DNA of 64,000 nucleotides. Origin: Streptomyces sp. MNU76. Its GTDB lineage: Bacteria; Actinomycetota; Actinomycetes; Streptomycetales; Streptomycetaceae. Below the pieces are notes generated by a model. It had not been told where the DNA came from and made no database searches. It saw only the letters and a list, made by a program, of their open reading frames with translations. A program made the translations under genes and the position numbers. Shown piece after piece: positions 8,286 through 16,585 of the stretch. Location: assembly GCF_020982545.1 (NCBI RefSeq), contig NZ_JAJKLK010000027.1, positions 42,571-106,570 on the forward strand, read 5' to 3'. The stretch's first letter is position 1. Each line of letters opens with the position of its first letter.

Positions 8286-10040
8286 ATGAGCACAACCCGC
8301 GAACGGAAGGGGAGCCCAGGTCTTCCCGTCGGGGAGGATCTGCCGGGAGGCGGTGCGGCCACCGCCCGTCCCCGGACCGACCCCGTCGTCTTCGGTGTCG
8401 CCGCGGTCCTCACCCTGGCCTTCGTCGTGTGGGGAGCCACGGCGACCGACACCCTGGAGAGTGTGTCCGGGAAGCTGCTGGACGGCACGATCCGCAACGG
8501 CGGCTGGGCCTTCGTCCTCGCCGCCTCGGGCTTCGTGGTCTTCGCCCTCTGGCTGGCGATGAGCCGCTACGGGCGGATCACCCTCGGAAAGGAGGGGGAG
8601 GAGCCGGAGTTCCGCACGGTGTCGTGGATCGCCATGATGTTCAGCGCGGGCATGGGCATCGGCCTGATGTTCTACGGCGTGAGCGAGCCGCTCTCCCACT
8701 TCATCACGCCGCCGCCGGGCACCGACCCGGCCGACGCCAACCAGGCCATGGAGACCGCCATGGCCACCACCCTTTTCCACTGGACGCTCCACCCGTGGGC
8801 GATGTACGCGGTCGTGGGTCTCGCCATCGCCTACAGCACCTTCCGGCGCGGTCGTCGCCAGCTGATCAGCGCGGTGTTCACGCCGTTGCTCGGTGAGAAG
8901 CGGGTGAACGGATGGCCCGGCCGGGCCATCGACACCCTCGCCATCTTCGCCACCCTCTTCGGCTCGGCGGCGTCCCTGGGGCTCGGCGCCCTCCAGATCG
9001 GCAGCGGCTTCACCGGACTGGGCTGGCTGGGATCGGCCGGCACCGGACTGCTGGTCGTCGTGATCGCGGTGCTGACCGTGGCGTTCGTCGCCTCGGCGGT
9101 GTCCGGGATCGAGAAGGGCATCCAGTGGCTGTCCAACACCAACATGGTGCTGGCGGTGGGGCTCGCCCTCTTCGTCTTCCTGGTCGGCCCGACCATCTTC
9201 ATCCTCGACCTGCTGCCCACATCCGTCGGTGCCTTCTTCGGCGACCTGGCCCAGATGGCGGGCCGTACCGAGGCCTCCAGCGGCGAGGGCGTCGCCGACT
9301 GGCTGGCCGGCTGGACGGTCTTCTACTGGGCGTGGTGGATCTCCTGGACGCCCTTCGTCGGTATGTTCATCGCCCGCATCAGCCGCGGCCGCACCGTCCG
9401 GCAGTTCGTCGGCGGCGTCATCCTGGTCCCCAGCAGCGTCAGCCTGCTCTGGTTCGCGGTCTTCGGCGGCTCGGCGATGCACCTGCAGGACTCCGGTCGG
9501 CTGAACGACGCCGCGACCGCCCAGGGGCAGCTCTTCGACGTGCTCCAGCAGTACCCGATCGCCACGGTGACGAGCATCGTCGTCATGATCCTCGTCGGCA
9601 TCTTCTTCGTCTCCGGGGCCGACGCCGCCTCCATCGTGATGGGCACGCTCTCGCAGCGGGGCTGCCTCGAACCGTCCCGTGGCGTCGTGGTGTTCTGGGG
9701 CGTGCTGACCGGAGCGGTCGCCGCCGTCATGCTGCTCATCGGCGGCGGCAAGGGCGACGCGCTCACCGGGCTGCAGAACCTCACCATCCTCGCGGCGGCA
9801 CCCTTCACCCTCGTGATGATCGGGCTGTGCGTCGCGCTCAACCGGGATCTGCGCCACGATCCGCTCATCATCCGCGGACGCATGGGCAAGGAGGCCGTCG
9901 AGACGGCCGTCATCGCCGGCCACGAGAAGTACGACGGGGACTTCGAACTCCGTATCGGCCCCGCCACGTCCGCGGACGGCACGGAGCCCGTACCGCCCCA
10001 GCGGGCCGAGGAGTCCGCGCAGTCCACCACCGCCGTCTGA
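8286..10040 (+). CDS. BCCT-family betaine/choline transporter
   Basis: A 584-residue inner-membrane secondary carrier with about 12 predicted transmembrane helices. It contains the family's Trp-rich signature around WAWWISWTPFVGMFIARIS in the eighth helix and the glycine-rich stretch SAGMGIGLMFYGVSEP in an early helix. The N- and C-terminal tails are hydrophilic; the C-terminal tail ends in acidic and Gln-rich residues, a region that is regulatory in some family members. It imports quaternary ammonium compounds such as choline, betaine or carnitine with Na+ or H+. The start is ATG at 8286 with GAAAGGACGAGCTG upstream. No copy of the island operator was seen just before it. It follows the FdhF-like gene by 88 bases and may be co-transcribed. 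A strong hairpin at 10060-10102 ends the unit. Confidence 0.95.
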   Translation: MSTTRERKGSPGLPVGEDLPGGGAATARPRTDPVVFGVAAVLTLAFVVWGATATDTLESVSGKLLDGTIRNGGWAFVLAASGFVVFALWLAMSRYGRITLGKEGEEPEFRTVSWIAMMFSAGMGIGLMFYGVSEPLSHFITPPPGTDPADANQAMETAMATTLFHWTLHPWAMYAVVGLAIAYSTFRRGRRQLISAVFTPLLGEKRVNGWPGRAIDTLAIFATLFGSAASLGLGALQIGSGFTGLGWLGSAGTGLLVVVIAVLTVAFVASAVSGIEKGIQWLSNTNMVLAVGLALFVFLVGPTIFILDLLPTSVGAFFGDLAQMAGRTEASSGEGVADWLAGWTVFYWAWWISWTPFVGMFIARISRGRTVRQFVGGVILVPSSVSLLWFAVFGGSAMHLQDSGRLNDAATAQGQLFDVLQQYPIATVTSIVVMILVGIFFVSGADAASIVMGTLSQRGCLEPSRGVVVFWGVLTGAVAAVMLLIGGGKGDALTGLQNLTILAAAPFTLVMIGLCVALNRDLRHDPLIIRGRMGKEAVETAVIAGHEKYDGDFELRIGPATSADGTEPVPPQRAEESAQSTTAV

Positions 10041-10059
10041 GACCGGCGCACCCGCCGCC

Positions 10060-10102
10060 CGGCGGGGTCGTGGCACCGCCCCGCGCGGCCACGGCCCCGC
10101 CG
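10060..10102 (+). terminator. 15-bp hairpin after the BCCT gene
   Basis: The arm 10060-10074 pairs with 10088-10102 at 14 of 15 positions (the exception is a G-U pair), with a 13-base loop. It stands 20 bases after the stop codon. Confidence 0.65.
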
Positions 10103-10179
10103 GACTTGCGTTGTTCTATGTGAGGCGAGTTGTGGATGCCGCAACGTGAGAAGTGGCCCAGAGGTGCCCTCTGGATGCC

Positions 10180-10230
10180 TTGACAAGGGTTCGGGGCGAC
10201 CTCAGACTGATGTTGCGCTTACCGCAATCC
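10180..10230 (+). promoter_or_regulatory. Promoter and operator of the ferredoxin/reductase unit
   Basis: TTGACA at 10180-10185, a 17-base spacer, CAGACT at 10203-10208, then TGTTGCGCTTACCGCAATCC. Within this, TTGCG and CGCAA form a dyad with a short centre. It has the same layout as the other promoters of the island. Confidence 0.62.
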
Positions 10231-10256
10231 GTTTCGCTATATGCACCCGAGGTGTC

Positions 10257-10619
10257 ATGATGATTCCCGCGTGCCGTCTCGCGGATCTCCCGCGAGGTGA
10301 GGCCTTCCGGCTCGACATCGACCCGCCGGTCTCGGTGTTCCACACCGACGACGGCGAGGTCTTCGCCATCGACGACACCTGCACCCACCAGGACGCCTCG
10401 CTCGCCGACGGCTGGCTGGAGGGCTGCGAGGTGGAATGCCCGCTGCATGCCTCCAAGTTCGACCTGCGCACCGGCGCGGTCGACTCCCCGCCGGCCAAGC
10501 TGCCGGTGCGGACGCACGAGGTCGTCGTCGAGGACGGCATGATCTACGTCCGGCTCTCCATGGACGCCCCGAACCTGCCGCCCTGCATCTCCGCCAGGCT
10601 CGCCGGAGGTCCCGCGTGA
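10257..10619 (+). CDS. Rieske-type [2Fe-2S] ferredoxin
   Basis: A small Rieske ferredoxin of 120 residues (119 if the second of two adjacent ATGs is used). The cluster ligands are plain: Cys-Thr-His in DTCTHQDAS and Cys-x2-His in ECPLHASKF, spaced as in the ferredoxins of aromatic-ring dioxygenases (HcaC/BphA3 type). It should carry electrons from the FAD reductase encoded by the next gene, whose GTG overlaps this stop codon, to the Rieske oxygenase encoded after that. It is the only ferredoxin gene in the island, although there are two oxygenase and two reductase genes, so it may serve both sets. Confidence 0.9.
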   Translation: MMIPACRLADLPRGEAFRLDIDPPVSVFHTDDGEVFAIDDTCTHQDASLADGWLEGCEVECPLHASKFDLRTGAVDSPPAKLPVRTHEVVVEDGMIYVRLSMDAPNLPPCISARLAGGPA

Positions 10620-11779
10620 GAACCGTCGCCGTGGTCGGCGCCTCCCTCGCCGGCCTGTCGGCGGCGCGCTCCCTGCGCAAGCAGGGCTTCGACGGGCGCC
10701 TGGTCGTCATCGGCGACGAACTGCACCGCCCCTACGACCGGCCCCCGCTCTCCAAGGAGTTCCTGGCCGGCACCCTGGGCGAGGCCGAACTGGCCCTGGA
10801 GACGGACGGCGAGGACCTGGCGGCCGAGTGGCTGCTCGGCACCCGCGCCACCGGACTCGACCACACCGCGCGCGCCGTCCGCCTCGCCGACGGGCATGAG
10901 GTGCGCGCCGACGGCTTCGTCATCGCCACCGGCGCCGTCGCGCGGGCCCTGCCCGGCTCGGAGGGCCTCGCCGGAGTGCACACCCTGCGCACCCTGGACG
11001 ACGCCCGCGCCCTGCGGGACGAACTGGCCCGCGGCGGACGCCTGGTGGTGATCGGCGGCGGCTTCATCGGCGCCGAGGTCGCCTCCACCGCGTACACCCT
11101 CGGCCTGGAGGTGACCGTCGTCGAGGCGGCCTCGACCCCGCTGGCCGGACCGCTCGGCGGCACCATGGGTGCCGTCGTCTCCGGCCTCCACGCCGACCAC
11201 GGCGTACGCCTGTTGTGCGGCGTAGGGGTCAAGGGCCTGAGTGGCGAGCACCGGGTCGACGCCGTCCTGCTGGAGGACGGCCGCAGCATTCCCGCCGACA
11301 TCGTCGTCGTCGGCGTCGGGGCCCGGCCGTGCGTCGAGTGGCTGGCCGGTTCCGGTATCGCGCTGGACAACGGCGTGAAGTGCGGCGCCGACGGCCGGAC
11401 CAGCCTCGCCGGGGTGGTCGCGGTCGGCGACTGTGCCAACTGGTACGACCCCCGTGCGGGCCACCACCGCCGCGTGGAGCACTGGACCGGCGCGCGCGAG
11501 CGGCCGGAGGCCGCCGTCGCCACCCTGCTGGCGGGGGGCGCCGTCGAGCCCGGCGTGCCCAGGCCGCCGTACTTCTGGTCGGACCAGTACGGCGTCCGTA
11601 TCCAGTTCGCCGGCCACGCGGCCGAGGCCGACAGTGTCACCGTCGAGGCGGGCTCGGCCGAGGGTCGCGACGTCCTCGCCGTCTATCGGCGCGCAGGGCG
11701 GCCCGTCGCCGTGCTCGGGATGAACCAGCCGCGGCTGTTCATGCGGGTGCGCAAGGAGCTGGCCGCCACCACGTCTTGA
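10616..11779 (+). CDS. FAD-dependent ferredoxin reductase, copy 1
   Basis: A 387-residue NAD(P)H:ferredoxin reductase of the BphA4/HcaD type. The FAD-binding dinucleotide motif sits at the N-terminus (VVGASLAGLSAARSL), the NAD-binding motif in the middle (VVIGGGFIGAEVAST), and the second FAD contact in VAVGDCANW. The GTG start at 10616 overlaps the ferredoxin stop and follows GGAGG, so the two are translationally coupled. It supplies electrons for betaine demethylation together with the ferredoxin. A diverged second copy is at 37136. The -35 hexamer of the next promoter begins inside this stop codon. Confidence 0.9.
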   Translation: MRTVAVVGASLAGLSAARSLRKQGFDGRLVVIGDELHRPYDRPPLSKEFLAGTLGEAELALETDGEDLAAEWLLGTRATGLDHTARAVRLADGHEVRADGFVIATGAVARALPGSEGLAGVHTLRTLDDARALRDELARGGRLVVIGGGFIGAEVASTAYTLGLEVTVVEAASTPLAGPLGGTMGAVVSGLHADHGVRLLCGVGVKGLSGEHRVDAVLLEDGRSIPADIVVVGVGARPCVEWLAGSGIALDNGVKCGADGRTSLAGVVAVGDCANWYDPRAGHHRRVEHWTGARERPEAAVATLLAGGAVEPGVPRPPYFWSDQYGVRIQFAGHAAEADSVTVEAGSAEGRDVLAVYRRAGRPVAVLGMNQPRLFMRVRKELAATTS

Positions 11780-11838
11780 CACCGCCCCGGCGTCACCCCA
11801 TGCTGCGGTTGCCCACAGCGCGCAGCGTTGCTCCATGC
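11776..11838 (+). promoter_or_regulatory. Promoter and operator of gbcA copy 1
   Basis: TTGACA at 11776-11781 overlaps the preceding stop codon. A 17-base spacer and CATGCT at 11799-11804 follow, then two GTTGC elements within 11805-11838 (GGTTGCCC and GCGTTGCTCC). The layout matches the other island promoters. It leaves a leader of about 98 bases before the GTG at 11910. Confidence 0.55.
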
Positions 11839-11909
11839 ACAACGCCGACCGGAGGCGTTCCTCCCGGCGTCCGCCTCACCCCTCCGCGACGTTCCCCGAG
11901 GAGTGCCTC

Positions 11910-13040
11910 GTGACCTCGACCGGTCTGCCCGACAGCCTGATCGCCACTCTCCCCGGCTCCTCCTACACCGATCCGGTGGTCTTCGCCCAGGAGCAGGAGC
12001 ACATATTCGAGACCATGTGGTTCTGTGTGGCCCGCGCCTCCGAGCTGGCGAGGCCCGGCGCCTTCCGCACCGTCGACGTGGGCCGCGAGAGCATCCTCGT
12101 CACCCGGGCCCGGGACAACTCGATCCGCGCGTACTTCAACGTCTGCCGGCACCGCGGGGCCAAGCTCTGCACCGAGGAGTCGGGCGAGGTCAAGCGGGCC
12201 TTCCAGTGTCCGTACCACGCCTGGACGTACGGTCTGGACGGCAAGCTCGTCGCGGCGCCCAACCTCACCAAGATGCCCGACGTGGGCCGTAGCGAGTACG
12301 GCCTGGTGAGCGTCGCCGTGCGCGAATGGCTCGGTTATGTCTGGATCTGTCTCGCGGAGAACCCACCGTCCTTCGAGGAGGACGTCATCGGTGAGGTCGT
12401 CGAGCGGCTCGGCGACGTGGAGTCGATCGAGCGGTACGGCATCGGCAACCTGTCCGTGGGGCGCCGGATCACGTACGACGTGAAGGCGAACTGGAAGCTC
12501 ATCATCGAGAACTTCATGGAGTGCTACCACTGCGCCACGATCCATCCCGAACTCACCGAGGTGCTGCCGGAGTTCGCGGACGGGTATGCCGCCCAGTACT
12601 ACGTGGGCCACGGCGCGGAGTTCGGTGCGGAGGTCCAGGGGTTCACCGTCGACGGCTCCGAGGGGCTGGACCGCATCCCGGGCGTCGCCGAGGACCAGGA
12701 CCGCCGCTACTACGCGATCACCGTCCGGCCGCAGGTGTTCATCAACCTCGTGCCCGACCACGTGATCTTCCACCGGATGTACCCGATGGCGGCCGACCGC
12801 ACGATCGTCGAGTGCGACTGGCTGTACCTGCCGCACGTCGTCGAGAGCGGCAAGGACGTCAGCCGGTCCGTGGAACTCTTCGACCGGGTCAACCTCCAGG
12901 ACTTCGAGGCATGTGAGCGGACCCAGCCCGGCATGAGCTCCCGGTTGTACGCCAAGGGCGGCGTGCTGGTGCCCAGCGAGCACCACATCGGCGCGTTCCA
13001 CGACTGGGTGAACGAGCGCCTCGGGACTTCTCAGGGGTGA
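11910..13040 (+). CDS. gbcA: Rieske oxygenase, glycine betaine demethylase, copy 1
   Basis: A 376-residue oxygenase subunit. The Rieske ligands are Cys-x-His in CRHRGAKLC and Cys-x2-His in CPYHAW. The mononuclear-iron ligands lie in NFMECYHCATIHPE (His-x4-His). Family knowledge and context favour O2-dependent N-demethylation of glycine betaine to dimethylglycine plus formaldehyde; carnitine, stachydrine and choline are alternatives that the neighbours do not support. The GTG start at 11910 follows GAGGAG. Bases 12366-12881 are identical to the second copy at 35899, while the flanks differ strongly. The gene converges on iclR1 with one base between the two stops. Confidence 0.87.
   Translation: MTSTGLPDSLIATLPGSSYTDPVVFAQEQEHIFETMWFCVARASELARPGAFRTVDVGRESILVTRARDNSIRAYFNVCRHRGAKLCTEESGEVKRAFQCPYHAWTYGLDGKLVAAPNLTKMPDVGRSEYGLVSVAVREWLGYVWICLAENPPSFEEDVIGEVVERLGDVESIERYGIGNLSVGRRITYDVKANWKLIIENFMECYHCATIHPELTEVLPEFADGYAAQYYVGHGAEFGAEVQGFTVDGSEGLDRIPGVAEDQDRRYYAITVRPQVFINLVPDHVIFHRMYPMAADRTIVECDWLYLPHVVESGKDVSRSVELFDRVNLQDFEACERTQPGMSSRLYAKGGVLVPSEHHIGAFHDWVNERLGTSQG
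12366..12881 (+). repeat. 516-bp tract identical to 36355-36870 (gene conversion)
   Basis: Comparing the two oxygenase genes base by base, this internal tract shows no difference over 516 bases. The 70 bases before it differ at roughly a third of positions, and differences resume at once after it. A second identical tract of 91 bases lies at 12142-12232, matching 36131-36221. The sharp edges point to recent gene conversion. Confidence 0.88.
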
Positions 13041-13041
13041 A

Positions 13042-13845
13042 TCAGCCCAGGAACCCCATCCGGTGGCTGATCTCGGCGGCGCCATCGAGCAGCACCGGGG
13101 ACAGTTCGTGCAGACGCTCCTCGGTGAATCGGTAGGCGGGTCCGGAGGCGCTGAGGGCGGCGATGACCTCGCCGTCCCGGTTTCGAACCGGTGCGGCGAT
13201 CGCGTGCAGGCCGATCTCCAACTCCTCCAGGGTGAAGGCGTAGCCCCGCTCCCGTGCCGCGGCGAGGTTCTTCTCCAGCTTCGTCTTCGCGGTGATCGTG
13301 TGCGGGGTGACCTTCTTCAGGCCCGGATCCGAGAGCAGCGCGGCGCGCTCCTTCGCCGGAAGGTGGGCCAGCAGGATCTTGCCGCTCGACGTGGCGTGCA
13401 GGGGGGTCAGTTGGCCCACCCAGTTGTGCGCGGTGATGGCCCCCGGTCCACGCACCTGGTACAGGTTGATCGCGTAATGCTCCTGCATCACGGCGATGTT
13501 GACCGTCTCGCCGATCTCCTCGGCCAGCCGCTCGCAGACGGGGCGGCCCTGCTGGGTGATGTCGATTCGACCCGTGACCGCGCCGGCCAGCCGCACGATG
13601 CCGAAGCCGAGCCGGTACTTGCCGCGTTCGCCCGCCTGTTCCACCAAGCCGCGTGCCTCCAGGGCGCCGAGGAGGCGGAAGGCCGTGGACTTGTGCACCT
13701 CGATCTCCGCCGCCACCTCGCTGACACCTGCTTCGCCGCGCTGGGCGAGGATCTCCAGGACGCTGATGGCGCGGTCCACCGACTGCACACCGCCCGCGCC
13801 GGCGTGTGAATTCGACGTTTCCGTGTCAAGGCTGTAGTTGCTCAC
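13042..13845 (-). CDS. IclR-family transcriptional regulator 1
   Basis: A 267-residue regulator with an N-terminal winged helix-turn-helix (VQSVDRAISVLEILAQRG, then VSEVAAEIEVHKSTAFRLLGALE) and a C-terminal IclR effector domain. The start is taken as GTG at 13845, giving VSNYSLDTE. The paralogue at 33023 begins MSNY, and in both the -10 hexamer TATAGT lies six bases before the start codon, so the mRNA appears leaderless. An inverted repeat AGTTGC/GCAACT lies over the start codon, suggesting self-control. It is the likely regulator of the island, with betaine or a breakdown product as effector; both points are inferred. Confidence 0.9.
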   Translation of the reverse strand: MSNYSLDTETSNSHAGAGGVQSVDRAISVLEILAQRGEAGVSEVAAEIEVHKSTAFRLLGALEARGLVEQAGERGKYRLGFGIVRLAGAVTGRIDITQQGRPVCERLAEEIGETVNIAVMQEHYAINLYQVRGPGAITAHNWVGQLTPLHATSSGKILLAHLPAKERAALLSDPGLKKVTPHTITAKTKLEKNLAAARERGYAFTLEELEIGLHAIAAPVRNRDGEVIAALSASGPAYRFTEERLHELSPVLLDGAAEISHRMGFLG

Positions 13846-13857
13846 AGTGCAACTATA
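13836..13857 (-). promoter_or_regulatory. Leaderless promoter and start-codon operator of iclR1
   Basis: On the minus strand, TATAGT (plus 13852-13857) is followed by six bases and then the GTG start. The perfect inverted repeat AGTTGC-7-GCAACT (13836-13854) covers the start codon and part of the -10. The same structure occurs at iclR2. Confidence 0.6.
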
Positions 13858-13909
13858 CGCGCAGTAAACAACGCACCTGCAAGTAACCGGCGCGAAATGA
13901 AGCTCCAGA

Positions 13910-13957
13910 GGTTGCGCGGTTCGCAACCTGGTGCGTATCGCGCTACCGGTCTAGCAT
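13910..13957 (+). promoter_or_regulatory. Operator region upstream of betA
   Basis: GGTTGCG, a five-base centre and CGCAACC (13910-13928) form a perfect 7-bp dyad. GTGCGTATCGCGC follows at 13931-13943, then TAGCAT at 13952-13957 as a possible -10. Here the dyad lies upstream of the likely -10, unlike the other promoters, so activation is possible. Confidence 0.5.
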
Positions 13958-13994
13958 GCCTCGCAAATCTACGGCGCGAGCGAGACGAGGCACC

Positions 13995-15665
13995 ATGGCT
14001 CCTGTGCAGTACGACTTCGTCATCGTCGGTGGTGGTTCCGCGGGCAGCGCACTGGCGAACAGGCTGTCCGCCGACCCGGCGAACCGAGTCCTGGTCCTGG
14101 AAGCGGGCCGGACGGACTTCCCGTGGGACGTCTTCATCCACATGCCCGCGGCGCTGACCTACCCGATCGGCAGCCGCTTCTACGACTGGAAGTACGAGTC
14201 CGAGCCCGAGCCCCACATGGACGGCCGGCGCGTCTACCACGCGCGCGGCAAGGTGCTGGGTGGCTCCAGCAGCATCAACGGCATGATCTTCCAGCGCGGC
14301 AACCCCATGGACTATGAGCGCTGGGCGGCCGACCCGGGCATGGAGACCTGGGACTACGCGCACTGTCTGCCGTACTTCCGGCGCATGGAGAACTGTCTCG
14401 CGGCCGGCCCGGACGGCGAGTTCCGCGGGCACGACGGCCCCCTCGTCCTGGAGCGCGGCCCGGCGGACAACCCGCTCTTCGGTGCCTTCCTCAAGGCCAC
14501 CGAGGAGGCGGGCTACGCCCCGACCGACGACGTCAACGGCTACCGGCAGGAAGGTTTCGCCAAGTTCGACCGGAATGTCCACCGCGGCCGCCGGCTCTCG
14601 GCCTCCAAGGCGTACCTGAAGCCCGTCCGCAAGCGCCCCAACCTGACCGTCACCACCCGCGCCCTCGTCACCCGTGTCCTCTTCGAGGGCAAGAAGGCCG
14701 TCGGCGTCGAGTACCAGCGCGGCAAGGGCGCCCCGAAGCGGGTCCGCGCCAAGGAGGTCATCCTCTGCGGCGGCGCGATCAACTCCCCGCAGCTGCTCCA
14801 GCTCTCCGGCGTGGGCAACGCGGAGGAACTGCGGGCGCTGGGCATCGACGTCGTACACGATCTCCCGGGTGTCGGCGAGAACATGCAGGACCACCTGGAG
14901 GTCTACATCCAGTACGCCTGCAAGCAACCCGTCTCCATGCAGCCGTACCTGGCGAAATGGCGTGCGCCCTTCATCGGGCTCCAGTGGCTCTTCCGCAAGG
15001 GCCCGGCCGCCACCAACCACTTCGAGGCCGGCGGATTCGCCCGCAGCAACGAGGACGTCGACTACCCCAACCTGATGTTCCACTTCCTGCCGATCGCGGT
15101 CCGTTACGACGGCTCGGTGCCGGCGGGCGGTCACGGCTACCAGGTGCACGTCGGGCCCATGTACTCGGACGCCATCGGCTCGGTGAAGATCAAGAGCAAG
15201 GATCCGCGACAGCACCCCGCGCTGCGCTTCAACTACCTCTCCACCGAGCAGGACCGCCGCGAGTGGGTCGAGGCGATCCGGGTGGCCCGCAAGCTCCTCA
15301 ACCAGCCCGCGCTCGCCCCCTACAACGACGGGGAGGTCTCGCCCGGACCGTCCGTCGAGTCGGACGAGGAGATCCTCGCCTGGGTCGCCAAGGACGGCGA
15401 GACAGCCCTGCACCCGTCCTGCACCTGCAAGATGGGCACCGACGAGATGTCCGTCGTGGACCCCACCAGCATGCGCGTGCACGGCGTGGAGGGTCTGCGC
15501 GTGGTGGACGCCTCCGTCATGCCCTACGTCACCAACGGCAACATCTACGCACCGGTGATGATGATCGCCGAGAAGGCCGCCGACCTGATCCTCGGCAAGG
15601 AGCCGCTGGCGCCCTCGAAGGCCGCGTACTACCGCCACCGCGACGTCCACAAGCAGGCGGAGTAG
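13995..15665 (+). CDS. betA: Choline dehydrogenase (GMC oxidoreductase)
   Basis: A 556-residue flavoprotein of the glucose-methanol-choline family. The FAD-binding motif is at the N-terminus (DFVIVGGGSAGSALANRL). The GMC signature around ARGKVLGGSSSINGM follows at about residue 80, and the C-terminal active-site region contains LHPSCTCKMG and VTNGNIYAP. The choline dehydrogenase subgroup oxidises choline to betaine aldehyde, and often on to betaine, at the membrane with a quinone acceptor. The ATG at 13995 follows GACGAGG. The betaine aldehyde dehydrogenase gene lies at 17685, beyond the divergent purU. The MetF-like gene starts three bases after the stop. Confidence 0.9.
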   Translation: MAPVQYDFVIVGGGSAGSALANRLSADPANRVLVLEAGRTDFPWDVFIHMPAALTYPIGSRFYDWKYESEPEPHMDGRRVYHARGKVLGGSSSINGMIFQRGNPMDYERWAADPGMETWDYAHCLPYFRRMENCLAAGPDGEFRGHDGPLVLERGPADNPLFGAFLKATEEAGYAPTDDVNGYRQEGFAKFDRNVHRGRRLSASKAYLKPVRKRPNLTVTTRALVTRVLFEGKKAVGVEYQRGKGAPKRVRAKEVILCGGAINSPQLLQLSGVGNAEELRALGIDVVHDLPGVGENMQDHLEVYIQYACKQPVSMQPYLAKWRAPFIGLQWLFRKGPAATNHFEAGGFARSNEDVDYPNLMFHFLPIAVRYDGSVPAGGHGYQVHVGPMYSDAIGSVKIKSKDPRQHPALRFNYLSTEQDRREWVEAIRVARKLLNQPALAPYNDGEVSPGPSVESDEEILAWVAKDGETALHPSCTCKMGTDEMSVVDPTSMRVHGVEGLRVVDASVMPYVTNGNIYAPVMMIAEKAADLILGKEPLAPSKAAYYRHRDVHKQAE

Positions 15666-15668
15666 ACG

Positions 15669-16505
15669 TTGGGCGCCGGGGGGCTGCGCACCCTGCTGAA
15701 GACGGTGCGCTACGAGGTGCTGCCCGCGAAGGCCACCGAGGAGAAGGTCCTCGCCCATGTCCCGCGCGACGTCGTCGTCACCGTGACGGCCTCGCCGGTC
15801 AAGGGCCTGGAACCCACCCTCGACCTCGCGGGCCGGCTCGCCGCGCACGGCTACCGGGTCGTCCCGCACGTCCCCGCCCGGCTCCTGCGGGACGACCTGC
15901 ACCTGAAGGAGGTCGCGGGCCGGCTGCGCGAGGCGGGCGTGGACGACGTGTTCGTGCCCGCGGGCGACGCCGACCCGCCGGCCGGGCCCTACGGCGGGGC
16001 GCTGCCGGTGCTGCGCCGGTTGAGCGAGCTGGGCGGGCCGTTCAGCCATGTCGGCGTCACCGGCTATCCCGAGAGCCATCCGCTCATCCACGACGACATC
16101 ACCGTCCAGGCGATGTGGGACAAGCGCGAGCACGCCACGTACATCGTGAGCAACCTCTGCTTCGACCCGCGGGTGCTCGGCGACTGGCTCGTCCGCGTAC
16201 GGCGCCGGGAGGTGACCCTGCCGGTCCATGTGGGCGTCGCCGGGCCCGTGCAGCGCGCGAAGCTGCTGGCGATGGCGACGAAGATCGGTGTGGGGGAGTC
16301 CACCCGCTTCCTCACCCAGCACGCGTCGTGGTTCGTGCGCTTCGCCGCGCCCGGCGGCTACTCGCCCGAGAAGCTGCTCACGCGCGCGGAGAACGCCCTC
16401 ACCGACCACGCCTCCGGGGTGGCGGGCCTGCACCTGTTCACCTTCAACCAGATCGCGGAGACGGAGAGGTGGCGGCGGTCCCTGCTGGACCGGCTGGACG
16501 CCTGA
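15669..16505 (+). CDS. Methylenetetrahydrofolate reductase-like protein
   Basis: A 278-residue protein resembling the TIM-barrel MetF family. Support comes from the segment VTASPVKGLEPTLDLAGRL near the start, and from the repeating strand-helix pattern through VHVGVAGPVQRAKLLAMATKIG. It would interconvert 5,10-methylene-THF and 5-methyl-THF with FAD. It is shorter than well-studied MetF enzymes and quite divergent, so the activity is a family-level guess. The TTG start at 15669, three bases after betA, implies translational coupling. In this island it could drain methylene-THF made by dimethylglycine and sarcosine oxidation towards methionine synthesis. Confidence 0.65.
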   Translation: MGAGGLRTLLKTVRYEVLPAKATEEKVLAHVPRDVVVTVTASPVKGLEPTLDLAGRLAAHGYRVVPHVPARLLRDDLHLKEVAGRLREAGVDDVFVPAGDADPPAGPYGGALPVLRRLSELGGPFSHVGVTGYPESHPLIHDDITVQAMWDKREHATYIVSNLCFDPRVLGDWLVRVRRREVTLPVHVGVAGPVQRAKLLAMATKIGVGESTRFLTQHASWFVRFAAPGGYSPEKLLTRAENALTDHASGVAGLHLFTFNQIAETERWRRSLLDRLDA

Positions 16506-16531
16506 GCGCGCACCACCGAGGACGGAACGCC

Positions 16532-16566
16532 GAACGCCGGACGGGCTCTCAACCCGTCCGGCGTTC
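16532..16566. terminator. 14-bp hairpin between convergent genes
   Basis: GAACGCCGGACGGG (16532-16545), a seven-base loop and the exact reverse complement (16553-16566) lie between the convergent stops of the MetF-like gene and purU. It can serve both strands. Confidence 0.75.
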
Positions 16567-16585
16567 GTATACGGAGGCGGACCGC

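Noticed and set aside
5741..8497. A 918-residue minus-strand open frame
   Set aside because: Antisense shadow of the FdhF-like gene with no domain, start signal or neighbour support.
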